DNA from: Microbacterium marinum
GTDB taxonomy: Bacteria > Actinomycetota > Actinomycetes > Actinomycetales > Microbacteriaceae
Length of the DNA stretch: 64,000 bases
Assembly: GCF_014204835.1 (NCBI RefSeq)
Contig: NZ_JACHMD010000001.1
Coordinates: forward strand, 806,001 to 870,000
Direction of reading: 5' to 3'
The notes beneath the pieces were generated by a model, which worked only from the letters and a program-made list of their open reading frames with translations, was not told where the DNA came from and ran no database searches. Below are positions 46,110 to 55,598 of this stretch, piece by piece (position 1 is the stretch's first letter; the number at the start of each line of letters is the position of its first letter). Both the position numbers and the translations under genes were made by a program.

Positions 46110-46402
46110 CGGGAAGAGCCTTTTGGGCGGGGACGCTCCTCGTCGAGGAACTTCGCCGCTTGCCGAACGATCAGCAGCTCGGTCTCGAGTTCACGGATGC
46201 GGCGTTTCGCTGCGCGCAGCTCCGCCGACTCCGACGACGGGACACCGGGCCGGCGGCCGTTGTCGATGTCGTCCTGGCGGATCCAGTTCGAGAGCGTGAC
46301 AGGGTGGATGCCGAGTTCCACGGCGGTCTGCTTGGCCTGTTTGCCGGCACGCACGAGCGCGACGGCACGAGCACGAAACTCCGGCGGATAGGGACGGGGC
46401 AT
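46106..46402 (-). CDS. IS3-family transposase OrfA (inner element)
   Basis: 98 residues. Helix-turn-helix (PPEFRARAVALVRAGKQ..., GIHPVTLSNWIRQDDID) followed by a coiled coil (ELRAAKRRIRELETELLIVRQ). It overlaps OrfB by 4 bases. Complete, in the usual relative position for the family. Confidence 0.92.
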   Translation of the reverse strand: MPRPYPPEFRARAVALVRAGKQAKQTAVELGIHPVTLSNWIRQDDIDNGRRPGVPSSESAELRAAKRRIRELETELLIVRQAAKFLDEERPRPKGSSR

Positions 46403-46480
46403 GAGGATGAGCCTTCCGGATCAGGCCACCAGTTAGCCACCGAAACTGGAACCCTTTCCGTGGGGCAGGTCAAGTTGTCA

Positions 46481-46867
46481 CCGGTTCGTTCCTCACGCCC
46501 GTTCACCCGCCGCCGCGAAGGCGTCACCGGGTTCGCCGGACTCACGCACCACACCGACGCCGGCAGCGTCTACACCTCGATTGCCTTCACGGACCGGCTC
46601 GTCGACGAAGGCATCGACCCCTCGGTCGGGTCCGTCGGCGACGCCTACGACAACTCCCTCGCGGAATCGCAGATCGGACTCTACAAGTCCGAACTCATCC
46701 ACCACGACGGGCCCTGGCGCGACATCGACCAGGTCGAGGCGGCAACCGCGTCCTGGGCGCTGTGGTTCAACACGCAGCGCACCCACCGCTCCATCGACGA
46801 CCTCACACCCCTCGAGGCCGAGCAACTCGACTACGCTCGCAACGAACCGGTCGGAAAAGCCGGCTGA
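46481..46867 (+). pseudogene. OrfB C-terminal remnant of the outer IS3 element
   Basis: The frame reading LTHHTDAGSVYTSIAFTDRL and DAYDNSLAESQIGLYKSELI is the end of the integrase core, with the second Asp and the Glu of the DDE triad. It ends DYARNEPVGKAG at TGA 46865-46867. The part holding the first catalytic Asp is absent from both fragments. The recognisable homology starts near 46495. Confidence 0.85.
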
Positions 46868-46913
46868 CACCAGCAAAACGCTCTCCGGACACGCCGGGGC
46901 GAGTCACCCCGGC

Positions 46914-48203
46914 TCAACTCTTCATCTGTGCCGCATCGTTGCCAGGACCCATTCGCCGCAGGCCTAGTGTCGCTTGGAGCGTCGCGGTGGCAAGGGTCGG
47001 CAGGTAGGAGGTTGCGATCAGAATCGACGCTCCGATCGCCGTTGTCACATCAGCAAGAGTAAACGCAAGAACTGCCCAGACGATGGTGGCCGGGATCATG
47101 AGCCACGCGCCCCGAATCCAACCGCGCGCCAAGTTGAACCCAGTCGCAGCTGCTCCCACCGCGCCGACGGCGCCCCCCAAGTTAAGGATCGCGTACTCAG
47201 CCTGGAGTCCTTGGTAGCTGTCGCCCAGGAGACCTAGGAGAAAAGGAGCCGCGATCTGCATCACAGCTAGTGCAGCCGCTAGAACTGCTGTCGCGCAACC
47301 GACAAGGGCGCCATAGAGCGCGAGGGTACGGGACGCAGACCGGCGGTAGCGTGCGAAACCGGGCGCAAGCGCCGAGACGAGTATCGTGCTCACGAAGCCG
47401 AAGACAAGGGTGTAACGGGACACAGCAGTCACCTGGGCCAACACTACGGTCGCCCCCACAACACCGAGAAAGAGGGCGACCCCTTGGGACTGTATGACGA
47501 GAATCAGATTGACAGGGAGCAACCGCGCGATCGCACGCCGGAGCTCCAGCGCATCGTCACCTCTTTGGCGCTTGTCGTTCAGGTCAACCTCGCGAGAGAG
47601 AGATCTTCGAAGAGCTACGGATTGTCCGAGAGTGGAAAGCCAATTGGCCATGAGCGGGACTAGCGCGCCCACTGTGCTGAGGGCTATCAAGAGGGCGCTA
47701 CCAGCGAGCCGTCCGACGGACGCCGCAATGCCGGCCGCCTGTATTGGTCCAAACCGGTAGAACAGCGACAGAGACGAACTCGCAAGCGTCACCGATATCG
47801 CGCTGAAGATGGTGAGCACCACGACCGCGACGAGGGACGCTGCAGTCGCGATGTCAGCACCGTTCAGCGTGAGCAAAATGTAGAGCGTGGGCGCACCAGC
47901 CGCAGTGAAGGCAAGCGCAATGCGACGTCTGTAACGATTCGCTAGCGCGAACAATCCGCCAAAGCCTGTACGGTCGGGCATGCGCCTGCTCGCAATTGCT
48001 ACAACTTGCGAGCTCAGACCTGATTCGCTCGTGACGTTGATCGAAGTGAGGAAGGCGATCGCCAGCGCGTAGTAGGCGTACTGATCGACAGATAGCAGGC
48101 GAGCCACAAGGATGCCCGCACATAGCCCTATGAGCTGCATAGAGATCTGGCCAAGACCAACGATCCCAAGGCGGCCTGCCCAGGTCATGAAGCGCCTATA
48201 CAT
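46914..48203 (-). CDS. Polysaccharide repeat-unit flippase (Wzx-like)
   Basis: 429 residues with about twelve membrane helices across the whole length, of the MOP/PST exporter superfamily (GQISMQLIGLCAGILVARLL at the start). It would flip undecaprenyl-linked repeat units to the outer face. Its stop lies eight bases from the end of the IS element, so it is the last gene of the minus-strand arm. The sequence has less GC than the chromosome average. Confidence 0.85.
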   Translation of the reverse strand: MYRRFMTWAGRLGIVGLGQISMQLIGLCAGILVARLLSVDQYAYYALAIAFLTSINVTSESGLSSQVVAIASRRMPDRTGFGGLFALANRYRRRIALAFTAAGAPTLYILLTLNGADIATAASLVAVVVLTIFSAISVTLASSSLSLFYRFGPIQAAGIAASVGRLAGSALLIALSTVGALVPLMANWLSTLGQSVALRRSLSREVDLNDKRQRGDDALELRRAIARLLPVNLILVIQSQGVALFLGVVGATVVLAQVTAVSRYTLVFGFVSTILVSALAPGFARYRRSASRTLALYGALVGCATAVLAAALAVMQIAAPFLLGLLGDSYQGLQAEYAILNLGGAVGAVGAAATGFNLARGWIRGAWLMIPATIVWAVLAFTLADVTTAIGASILIATSYLPTLATATLQATLGLRRMGPGNDAAQMKS

Positions 48204-48287
48204 GGCGGCGCATGTTCGCGTGGTGAGCTGAAGGGCTCGGGGCCCCAGGAGCTCCGCAGGTTCGCGAGGCTCTCCGTGTCAGCATCA

Positions 48288-49274
48288 TTAGATGATCCGG
48301 GCGCGGCGAAGAGCCGACTTGACGGAGTCGCGACCCCGACGGTTGAAGGACTTGAGCCGGTCTAGCGCGTGGCCAACTCCTCTTCGCCGTGCGGCGAGTG
48401 TCAGCCGCACTCTCGCTGAAGACGAGAGCCTTAACAGCGCTTCTTGAAGTACTTCCCGTTCGCCGGAATCATCGATCCGGTCGATGGCTGCCGCGTGGTT
48501 TGAAGCTAGTCGCGACCGAGCACGGGCTACACCGCCTTGTCCCCACTCGCGTTTTCTGAAGGCTGGCCCGATCGCGTTGTCGAACACCTCAATCAGACCC
48601 TCGATCTCTTCAACCTTCCGCGAGGCGCGCACGCCTCCATCGTCGGTCCAAACGCGATAGCGACCGACGACATCAGGGATGTAAACGTTGCCGAAACCGA
48701 CATCAGCAATTCGAACTGAGAGGTAGTAATCCTCGGCAAAGTTGCGATTCGACGAGATGTACCCTGCGCGCTGAAGGGCGTTGCGACGAAACATGATGAG
48801 GTTGGCGGCTACACGATAGCCGCGAAGAGTAGCGCGAAGTGCCGCCTCGCTCTCGTGATAAGGCCCTCGAGCCAACGAGCGTAGACGTCGGAAGTTGTCG
48901 TCTGCGTCCACCTCGACAATAGCGCCGTGTGCGTAGCCCGCAGCAGGGTACGCCATCAGTGCGTCCGAGAGTCTTTCAATCGCGCGTGCGTCCAGCTCGT
49001 CATCGGAGTCAAGCCTGACGATTAAATCACCGGTGGCGTTACGCATCGCCCAATCAACGTTTCGAGCGATGCCCTGATTCGAGGATTGTCTGTGTACTCG
49101 AACTCGCGCATCCTTGGACTCCCACTCACCCAGTACGGAAGCGGTTTCATCAGTGCTGGCGTCGTCGACGACGAGTATTTCTGACACGGGGAGTGACTGT
49201 CCGAGTGCAGATTGAATCGCTGCACCCACGAACCGTGCTTGGTTGAAGGTAGGAATGATTACCGAGACGGCCAA
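48288..49274 (-). CDS. GT2 glycosyltransferase
   Basis: 328 residues starting MAVSVIIPTFNQARFVGAAI. It has the GT-A core with the nucleotide-binding DDAS and the DXD motif in IVRLDSDDELDA. No membrane helix. It is similar to capsule GT2 enzymes; donor and acceptor are unknown. It overlaps the polymerase gene by 16 bases, showing a tight operon. Confidence 0.87.
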   Translation of the reverse strand: MAVSVIIPTFNQARFVGAAIQSALGQSLPVSEILVVDDASTDETASVLGEWESKDARVRVHRQSSNQGIARNVDWAMRNATGDLIVRLDSDDELDARAIERLSDALMAYPAAGYAHGAIVEVDADDNFRRLRSLARGPYHESEAALRATLRGYRVAANLIMFRRNALQRAGYISSNRNFAEDYYLSVRIADVGFGNVYIPDVVGRYRVWTDDGGVRASRKVEEIEGLIEVFDNAIGPAFRKREWGQGGVARARSRLASNHAAAIDRIDDSGEREVLQEALLRLSSSARVRLTLAARRRGVGHALDRLKSFNRRGRDSVKSALRRARII

Positions 49275-50677
49275 GTTGCGCTCCTCTCCGCCAGACGCCG
49301 AATGCCAGCTCGGCGAGACGCGACGGTCTTGGCTGATTGCTCCATCGCATGCTGTTCACCGTCCGCGTAAGTACCGTGGATGAGAGAATTACGCGCGTCC
49401 AGCTTGATGGATAGCCAGGTCGCAGCGATCAGTATTGCGACTCCGCCTTGTACGGAGGGCTGTTGTGTGAGGGACCCTGCGGTCGCCGTGTAGGCAAGCA
49501 GCGTGACAAGTGGCACAGTCTGCATCGAGGCGGCAGCTGCGCGTGTAACCAAATAGGCGATGGCCCATAGCGCAACGCCGAGCTTGAAGATTGCGAGCGC
49601 GAATCCAATGACTCCAAGTTCCGCAGTCCACCGCAGAGTTTCGACCTCGATCCATTGTCCTCCCGTAACGGTGACGGCGGCGATCTGATGCGAACCAGGT
49701 CCGTCGCCAATCAGGACGAAAGGTGCGGTCAGAAACCCGAACGCGTCGTTCAGAATTCGCCCGGACGTGTCTTCCGATTGAGAGGCGTCAATAAATCGTT
49801 GTCTGAAGGAATCGATAACCGTCGGAAAGGCGATAGCGGACGCCGCTATCACCGCGCAGGCGGCCGCGACGATCCCAAAGGCCCGGAGAGTCGAGCTCAT
49901 TGATCCGCGAATCAAACTAATCAGCAGAAACACTCCGAGGACGATCAATGATTGGAGAATCGCACCACGTGATCCCGAAAGCACCGCGATGAATAGCAGG
50001 CCGAGAAGTGAGACCACGCTGCGGCTCCGCTCGCTTTTGCTGCCCAGACCCCCTAGGGCGACTGCTACTCCGAGTCCTACGAAGGTCAACAGCCCAGCCG
50101 GAGCGGAAAATGTTCCGCTGGCGCGCACCGTTGTGCCTCCGTTCACAAAGATCGACTCGTCGCCACCGACTTGCAGGTTGATTGCGGCGCCCACCGGGCT
50201 CAGCACCTGTACGGTGACCACCGGAAGATTGACCATTACCAGTAAGAAGATTGCCCGGCGAATAGTCGAAATTGAGTCGGCAGTACCGAACTGGGAAATG
50301 AACAGCACCAGGAGTACAGGAGCAAGATAAGCCCTTGCTCCGAGCGCAGCGCCAACGACGGTATTCGTCTCGGCAAGAACTGACAGTGCGCCCAGGGCGA
50401 CTAGCAACAGAGTTGCTAGCCAGAACACCACGACCCATCGCGATCGGCGTCTAGGTCGCTTCACGACGAATGCCACCCAGGCGATTGAGATTAGCAGTAG
50501 CCCATCCCGCAGAAGGTAGAACAACTGATCGGCGCCCGGAAGCCATTTTCGTGCAGCGCCCTCAAGTCCCCAAAGCAAGACGTATGTGAAGATGACAACG
50601 GCCACTGAGCGATTTGCGTCGCTGCCTGACTGGACGCTGCTCACTGTTTCAGCGCGCGCTGTGACGACATTTCGCAT
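49259..50677 (-). CDS. O-antigen ligase/polymerase-like membrane protein (Wzy-like)
   Basis: 472 residues with eleven or twelve membrane helices and a long extracytoplasmic loop (about 270-345, FRQRFIDASQSEDTSGRILND...GDGPGSH). The pattern of a large late loop with SGR...GDGPGSH fits the O-antigen ligase/polymerase fold. Together with a flippase and initiating transferase it completes a Wzx/Wzy pathway. It starts six bases from the acyltransferase stop. Confidence 0.85.
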   Translation of the reverse strand: MRNVVTARAETVSSVQSGSDANRSVAVVIFTYVLLWGLEGAARKWLPGADQLFYLLRDGLLLISIAWVAFVVKRPRRRSRWVVVFWLATLLLVALGALSVLAETNTVVGAALGARAYLAPVLLVLFISQFGTADSISTIRRAIFLLVMVNLPVVTVQVLSPVGAAINLQVGGDESIFVNGGTTVRASGTFSAPAGLLTFVGLGVAVALGGLGSKSERSRSVVSLLGLLFIAVLSGSRGAILQSLIVLGVFLLISLIRGSMSSTLRAFGIVAAACAVIAASAIAFPTVIDSFRQRFIDASQSEDTSGRILNDAFGFLTAPFVLIGDGPGSHQIAAVTVTGGQWIEVETLRWTAELGVIGFALAIFKLGVALWAIAYLVTRAAAASMQTVPLVTLLAYTATAGSLTQQPSVQGGVAILIAATWLSIKLDARNSLIHGTYADGEQHAMEQSAKTVASRRAGIRRLAERSATWPSR

Positions 50678-50683
50678 TGCGGG

Positions 50684-51259
50684 TCAGTCCTCCATCCTTC
50701 GGAGTCCTTGAGCGCGCAGCTGATCCCAGTGCGAAGAAAAGTCCTCAGGCGAAAATCGCTCGCCAATCGGGCGCGCTGGACAACCCGCCACGATCGTGTT
50801 GGGTTCGACGTCCTTCGTCACGATCGCTCCCGCCGCGATTATCGCGCTATCACCAATCCTCACACCCGATAGGACAATGGCGCCAAATCCTATCCACACG
50901 TCGGACCCAATGCTGACGGGATCACTCAGAGAGTCGGCGAAATCTCCCACCCATCGTGCCTCCCGAATCGAAACGCCCGTCTGATGCATGTCGTGATCAC
51001 GTGCCCCAACGATTGCGGCGCCGTTTGCAATGAAGAGAGAATCTCCGATTCGACCATCGACTTCGATGCGTACATTGCTCCCCACACTTACGTCATTTCC
51101 GATCGCAAGAGATCGAGGGGCCCAGACCCGAGACCCAACCCCAATCACGAAGTCTGAGCCCGTGCGGACGGAGGGTGCGACAGACCGGCGTACACGCCGA
51201 GCGAGCTTTATGGATCCAATCGCCTTGCGCAAACGGACTCCGACGTCACTTCTAGTCAT
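50684..51259 (-). CDS. Hexapeptide-repeat acyltransferase
   Basis: 191 residues. A left-handed beta-helix with hexapeptide turns: [23 protein letters not shown], then [29 protein letters not shown]. It ends with [12 protein letters not shown], as in maltose/galactoside-type O-acetyltransferases. It acetylates a sugar of the repeat unit (inference). It overlaps the GT4 gene by 8 bases. Confidence 0.87.
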   Translation of the reverse strand: MTRSDVGVRLRKAIGSIKLARRVRRSVAPSVRTGSDFVIGVGSRVWAPRSLAIGNDVSVGSNVRIEVDGRIGDSLFIANGAAIVGARDHDMHQTGVSIREARWVGDFADSLSDPVSIGSDVWIGFGAIVLSGVRIGDSAIIAAGAIVTKDVEPNTIVAGCPARPIGERFSPEDFSSHWDQLRAQGLRRMED

Positions 51260-52478
51260 GAGTTCGCACCAATCCTTCTAAAGTTTCGCGAACGCCTGTA
51301 CGAAAGTTCGCCCAGCTGTTCCCCTGTGCCGTGTGAAGCGCTTGAGTACTCATCTCCTCGATTCGAGGTGGATTATTGAGGACCGATTCAACGGCTTTAA
51401 TGAGCGACTCCTCGCTACCGGTTTCGACGACGATCCCGCCGCCGTGAGCAACGACGTCGTCGGTCCCAGTGCCCGCAGTGACGATAGCGGGCAGGCCGTG
51501 GCCAAGTGCTTCTAGCACAGCCAACGATCGACCTTCGAACAGGCTGGGCAGTACCAATATGTGGCTGTCTCGCATGAGATCGAACACCATCGATCTATCC
51601 ACAGCGCCCACGTATTCTGCCGACGAAATGAGACGCCTCATCACAGGCAGATCGAGCCTCGGTCTGTGACCGACGAGACGAAGCCGCAGCCGGCTACCGA
51701 AATGATGTTGAAGGGCGGCGACGTAGGCGATGCCCTTCGAGGGCTGCATTCTTCCGACAAAGAGGGCGCGAAGTGGCTCCTTCCCATCCCAGGAGATCGG
51801 GTCGTGTGACGTACTTGTCGTTGGCGAACCGTACGGAATCTGTCTGACACGGGCGTGCGGATCCACCTCGCGGATGCTCTCTGTCACCTGGGAACTCGGA
51901 CTAATGATCACGTCCGCGAGACGGATTTCCTCGACGCCTGATTCTCGGTGCTTCGCTAACGTCGAAGTGTCGATCAAAGGTAGCCATTCTGGATGGATGT
52001 GCCTCTCGTTCTCCAGTAGCCGGAGTGCCGTCCTAACGGTGACGTGATGAGCCTCGAGAGCGGTGGCCACGCCTAGACGCGTCGCTCGCCGAAACAGGGA
52101 CGTACTTTGGCCGAGATACCCATAGGCGACATCATCATCCGCCCGCAGCCGGCGCGCCGCGAGCTTGTCAGTGCTGGCAGCAACCCACTGCGCCCCAAGC
52201 GCCTTTCCAGTGTCGGTCTGTCGACTCAGCGCGTCTAGCGGAATTTTCTTGATGGCCTGGCGTACGAGCTCTCGGCTCGGTGCGGTAGACAGCTGATCAC
52301 GCGAAAGCATTGCGAATACGCGCCTATTCGCCAGCCGGGAGATGGAGGCAGCGGACGCGACTGGTCGCGTTAGCCCTGTGCTGGTGCAGAACAGACGCAG
52401 AATCTGAGCATCCGTGAGTTCCTCAAGAAGCTCGCGGACGTTCTGATTGCCGGTCCCATGGGCGACGACTGTCCGCAT
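51252..52478 (-). CDS. GT4-family glycosyltransferase
   Basis: About 408 residues from ATG 52478, the first Met before good protein-like sequence ([11 protein letters not shown]). The donor domain has [13 protein letters not shown] and [21 protein letters not shown], with the E-x7-E motif. The N-terminal half is not well matched to a known subfamily. Upstream reading to 52751 is open but lacks signs of coding. Part of the minus-strand operon. Confidence 0.85.
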   Translation of the reverse strand: MRTVVAHGTGNQNVRELLEELTDAQILRLFCTSTGLTRPVASAASISRLANRRVFAMLSRDQLSTAPSRELVRQAIKKIPLDALSRQTDTGKALGAQWVAASTDKLAARRLRADDDVAYGYLGQSTSLFRRATRLGVATALEAHHVTVRTALRLLENERHIHPEWLPLIDTSTLAKHRESGVEEIRLADVIISPSSQVTESIREVDPHARVRQIPYGSPTTSTSHDPISWDGKEPLRALFVGRMQPSKGIAYVAALQHHFGSRLRLRLVGHRPRLDLPVMRRLISSAEYVGAVDRSMVFDLMRDSHILVLPSLFEGRSLAVLEALGHGLPAIVTAGTGTDDVVAHGGGIVVETGSEESLIKAVESVLNNPPRIEEMSTQALHTAQGNSWANFRTGVRETLEGLVRTHD

Positions 52479-52543
52479 AGTTCGTACCTTCGACGGTGTA
52501 GTGATGATGGATCGTCCCTCACTGTTTGGCCGGTTGCGATTGC

Positions 52544-53389
52544 CTATGTCGGGCGACCGAGAAGAATTAGCGCACCGGCTCTGAGATAGGTCGAAAAGAA
52601 GTACATGGGTCCACGAGCGCCCCCATGGCGCAGATTGAACCTCCAGTGTGATCTCGCCGGTACGCCTTTTCGTCCAAATAGAAGTCGCAACCGATCGCGG
52701 CGCGACATCCGCTGGTCCCGCCAGGTACCCGCATGGGAATTCGCATCGCACGTGCCTACGGGACCGGATAAGAGCAACGTGGGGATCCCTGCCTTCTTCG
52801 CTCGAAGGCCGTAATCGATGTCTCCATAGCCGTGCTCGAATGCGGTGTCAATCGAGCCGAGGCAACGGTATGCGGCCCGCGGAACAAGCACGAAGTTGCC
52901 GTTGAACGCGTCGACCTGCTCTGGTGTCCCGCTTGGCAAAACTGGTCGCAAGCTAGTGGGGCGAGAAGACGAAAGCCGCGACCCAGTGTAAGTGACCTGG
53001 TCACCGGAGGATGACAACGTTGCACCTACGATGATCGACGCAGGAGACTGCCTTGCAGCAGCCAGCGCGTCGAGCACTGCCGTATCACTCAGCTGGAGAT
53101 CATCGTTCAGCCACAGCAAGAAGTCCGGGTCAGCGGAGACTGCGTGCTCATGAGCTTTCGCCATCGCGCGTGCCCAGAACAGTCCGCCGTCGCCCTCGAT
53201 AACCTGCAGAGGATGGTCCTGTGCCATGTTGTTGAGCATGGCCCCAGTACCGTCGGTGCTGCCGTCGTCGACAATGAAGATACTTAACCTGAAGTGATCG
53301 TTAATGCCGGATTGGTGTAGCAAGCGACTCAGACACTCTTCGGTCGTCGATCGCCGATTGTGGACCGCCATGAGAACAGAAACAGTCAC
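52544..53389 (-). CDS. GT2 glycosyltransferase (rhamnosyltransferase-like)
   Basis: About 281 residues if GTG 53389 is the start (VTVSVLMAVHNRRSTTEECL). The frame is open to TTG 53473, which would overlap the upstream stop. The GT-A core has VDDGSTDGTG and LWLNDDLQLSD, and the late block DIDYGLRAKKAGIP, as in many rhamnosyltransferase-like GT2 enzymes. The substrate is not determined. Confidence 0.85.
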   Translation of the reverse strand: MTVSVLMAVHNRRSTTEECLSRLLHQSGINDHFRLSIFIVDDGSTDGTGAMLNNMAQDHPLQVIEGDGGLFWARAMAKAHEHAVSADPDFLLWLNDDLQLSDTAVLDALAAARQSPASIIVGATLSSSGDQVTYTGSRLSSSRPTSLRPVLPSGTPEQVDAFNGNFVLVPRAAYRCLGSIDTAFEHGYGDIDYGLRAKKAGIPTLLLSGPVGTCDANSHAGTWRDQRMSRRDRLRLLFGRKGVPARSHWRFNLRHGGARGPMYFFSTYLRAGALILLGRPT

Positions 53390-53469
53390 AATGCCACACT
53401 TGGTCTCGAACAATGTGCTTCCTGTCTGGCCGCGTGCTAATCTCGCGCTGCTGCTTCGAGCTTTTCGCT

Positions 53470-55068
53470 TCAATGTGCCGTCTCCCCGGGTGCGAGGGCG
53501 GCTTTTGCGGTTTTCGCAAGAATCGCGACGTCGCCGACGACCGACCAGTTCTCAACGTAAGAAAGGTCCAGACGAACTGAGGCCTCCCACGAGAGAGTTG
53601 AACGACCGCTGACCTGCCAAAGCCCTGTGATTCCTGGCTTGACAAGGAAGCGCCGATGCACGTGATCAGCGTATCGTTCGACCTCTTTAGGCAACGGTGG
53701 CCTCGGCCCGACCAGCGACATTGAACCGCCGATCACATTGAAGAGCTGGTGCAACTCGTCGAGGCTGAACTTTCGCATGATGCCGCCGATCGGAGTCACA
53801 CGCGGGTCGTTCTTCATCTTGAAGAGCACTTCGTTGCCGGCATCCCGTTGCTGCTTTTCGAGTTCGGCGAGCAACTCTTCGGCATTCACAACCATCGAGC
53901 GGAACTTGATCATGGAGAACTCTTTGCCGCCGAGGCCGACACGTGTCTGGCGGAAGAAGACCGGGCCCTCGCTCGATAGCCGCACACTGATTGCGAGGAA
54001 CGCGAGAACTGGACTGATGAGGATGGAGGCGGTGAGATCCATCGTGCGCTTCGCGACACGCTGACCCCGGTTGAAGCGCGGGGTCTCTACGTGGATGAGG
54101 GGGAGGCCCGCCACCGGGCGCGTGTGAATGCGCGGGCCGGCGATGTCGATGATGCTGGGCGCGAGCACGAGGTGCTGCTTGCCGGCCTCGAGTCCCCACG
54201 AGATCTGCTTGACCTTGTCGGGCGGCAACTCGTCGGTGCTCGTCACGGCGACGGTGTCAGCGCCCGTCGCGAGGATGGCGCGGTCGACGGCGTTGACGTT
54301 GCCCATGATCGGGATGTCGGTGCCCTCGATCGTCGAGGCGATCTTGCCAGAGGGTACACACGCGCCGACGACGCGGTACCCGGCGCTGGGTGTGCGCTGC
54401 AGCTCGCGCGCGAGATGAGCGACGCTCGATTCTGAGCCAACTAGCAGCACGCGCGCCGAGTACTGACCCGACTGCCGCTTGGAGATGAGCCACTGACGCC
54501 AAAGCCAGCGCTCGAGGATGAGAACGAGCACGCCGACGGGCAGGCTGATGAGCAAGAATCCGCGGGCGACGTCAACACGCAGGAGGAAGGCGAAGATCGC
54601 GATGATGCCAAAGAGGCGCACACTCGCGTCGACGATGCGGAGGTACTCGGTGTTGCCGCTGCCGATGACCCGATCGCTGCGGGAGTCGATGAGGCTGAGC
54701 ACCCACATCCACGCGACGATGAGCAGGGCGGAGAAGAACCAGTAGGAGAGGTCGCTGAGACGGTGATCCTCGCGCATTGCGATCTCTGCGTTGCCGAGAC
54801 CGAACCAGTAGATCTGTGTGCCGTAGATCACCCAGATGAGGGCGAGGAGGTCGGTGAACCAGATGCGGCGTGCGTAGCGCTGACGCCATCGGTCTTGTGG
54901 GCGCGGAGTCGGGATCGACCCGGTGGAGGCGCTCGCGATGACCCTGGCGGGCGCGGTGAGCCGACTGTCGCTCGGCTTCTCCGAGCTTTCGGCGCTGTGC
55001 GTTGATGAGCTATCTGGAATTCGCAGCGACGTCTTTGTCGCGTCGACCTTTTGCAGGTTCGACGTCAC
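53470..55068 (-). CDS. WcaJ/WbaP-type initiating sugar-1-phosphate transferase, copy 2
   Basis: 532 residues. The same architecture as the gene at 23631: an N-terminal Ser/Thr-rich stretch (1-55), membrane helices, a Rossmann-like domain and the C-terminal sugar transferase domain with KFRSMV, RKFSLDELHQLFNVI, GPRPPLP and KPGITGLWQVSGRS. The two proteins are alike along most of their length (RVLLVGS, EGTDIPIMG, TRPVAGLPLIHVETPRF). It begins the minus-strand arm of the locus and is the likely initiator for the Wzx/Wzy repeat unit. Confidence 0.9.
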   Translation of the reverse strand: MTSNLQKVDATKTSLRIPDSSSTHSAESSEKPSDSRLTAPARVIASASTGSIPTPRPQDRWRQRYARRIWFTDLLALIWVIYGTQIYWFGLGNAEIAMREDHRLSDLSYWFFSALLIVAWMWVLSLIDSRSDRVIGSGNTEYLRIVDASVRLFGIIAIFAFLLRVDVARGFLLISLPVGVLVLILERWLWRQWLISKRQSGQYSARVLLVGSESSVAHLARELQRTPSAGYRVVGACVPSGKIASTIEGTDIPIMGNVNAVDRAILATGADTVAVTSTDELPPDKVKQISWGLEAGKQHLVLAPSIIDIAGPRIHTRPVAGLPLIHVETPRFNRGQRVAKRTMDLTASILISPVLAFLAISVRLSSEGPVFFRQTRVGLGGKEFSMIKFRSMVVNAEELLAELEKQQRDAGNEVLFKMKNDPRVTPIGGIMRKFSLDELHQLFNVIGGSMSLVGPRPPLPKEVERYADHVHRRFLVKPGITGLWQVSGRSTLSWEASVRLDLSYVENWSVVGDVAILAKTAKAALAPGETAH

Positions 55069-55177
55069 AGACCGTCCTTTCGCAAACTCGAGGCTCCCCC
55101 ACCAAAGATGCTATCAGCGGTATGTGTCGGGAACGTGACGGGAGGTGAATGTGGGGTCCCCTTTTCGGGGGACTCAG

Positions 55178-55525
55178 TCAGCGTTGGTCGTCGAGGCCGA
55201 TGCGGTTCTTCGTCACCTGCGAGACCGAGATGTCTCCGATCGGGGTGATCACGCCCAGCGCGTCAGCGATGCGCTGGGTGAGAGCGCGCAGGTCGGTCAG
55301 CTGCTTCTCGACGGACGCGACACGGCTCGCGATGGCGTCGATGGCCGCGAGCGTCTCGGCATCCCGCCCCGCGGCCTCGCGCCGCGACGTGTCGGCGTAC
55401 GCGAGCGCGATGATCTGATGCCGGCGGAGGCGGCCGATCTCGTCGGCGAGGATCCTCGCCGCACGCGCGGATGAACGGGAACCGACGCCCGTCGAACTCG
55501 ACACCTTCCGGCTTCGTACGGAGCG
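55178..55525 (-). CDS. Small coiled-coil protein, function unknown
   Basis: About 116 residues if ATG 55525 is used; the frame is open further to 55786 but those residues look like shadow. The reading ADEIGRLRRHQIIALAYADTSRREAAG...IDAIASRVASVEKQLTDLRALTQRIADALG is helical and coiled-coil-like, ending QVTKNRIGLDDQR. No family is recognised. Its 5' part overlaps an apparent plus-strand coding stretch. It lies just after the sugar transferase start region and before the rplM promoter. Confidence 0.5.
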   Translation of the reverse strand, partial: RSVRSRKVSSSTGVGSRSSARAARILADEIGRLRRHQIIALAYADTSRREAAGRDAETLAAIDAIASRVASVEKQLTDLRALTQRIADALGVITPIGDISVSQVTKNRIGLDDQR

Positions 55526-55598
55526 CATCTTCGACAGCATCCTCGCCGACCCTGGTGTCGCGGACGAGGAAGGACTGATCGGTTCCGCGCTCGACCGA

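Larger units (their letters stand above)
45202..46480. mobile_element. IS3-family element (inner), about 1.28 kb, apparently intact
   Basis: Terminal inverted repeats begin TGACA at 45202 and end TGTCA at 46480. Over 49 bases, 42 match between the two ends, including the block CTTGACCTGCCCCACGGA. Both transposase frames are complete on the minus strand. No target duplication is visible next to its ends, and the outer orfB has lost its centre at this site, so a deletion accompanied or followed insertion. The left boundary is less certain than the right. Confidence 0.85.
44583..46906. mobile_element. IS3-family element (outer), interrupted by a second IS
   Basis: Ends are inverted repeats TGACTCGCCCCGGC... 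at 44583-44607 and 46882-46906 (24 of 25 bases match). They are flanked by a CCC direct repeat (44580-44582 and 46907-46909), consistent with a 3-bp target duplication. It holds an intact orfA and an orfB split in two by the element at 45202-46480, with the central part of orfB, including its first catalytic Asp, gone. It lies in the convergent gap between the two arms of the polysaccharide locus. Confidence 0.9.
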
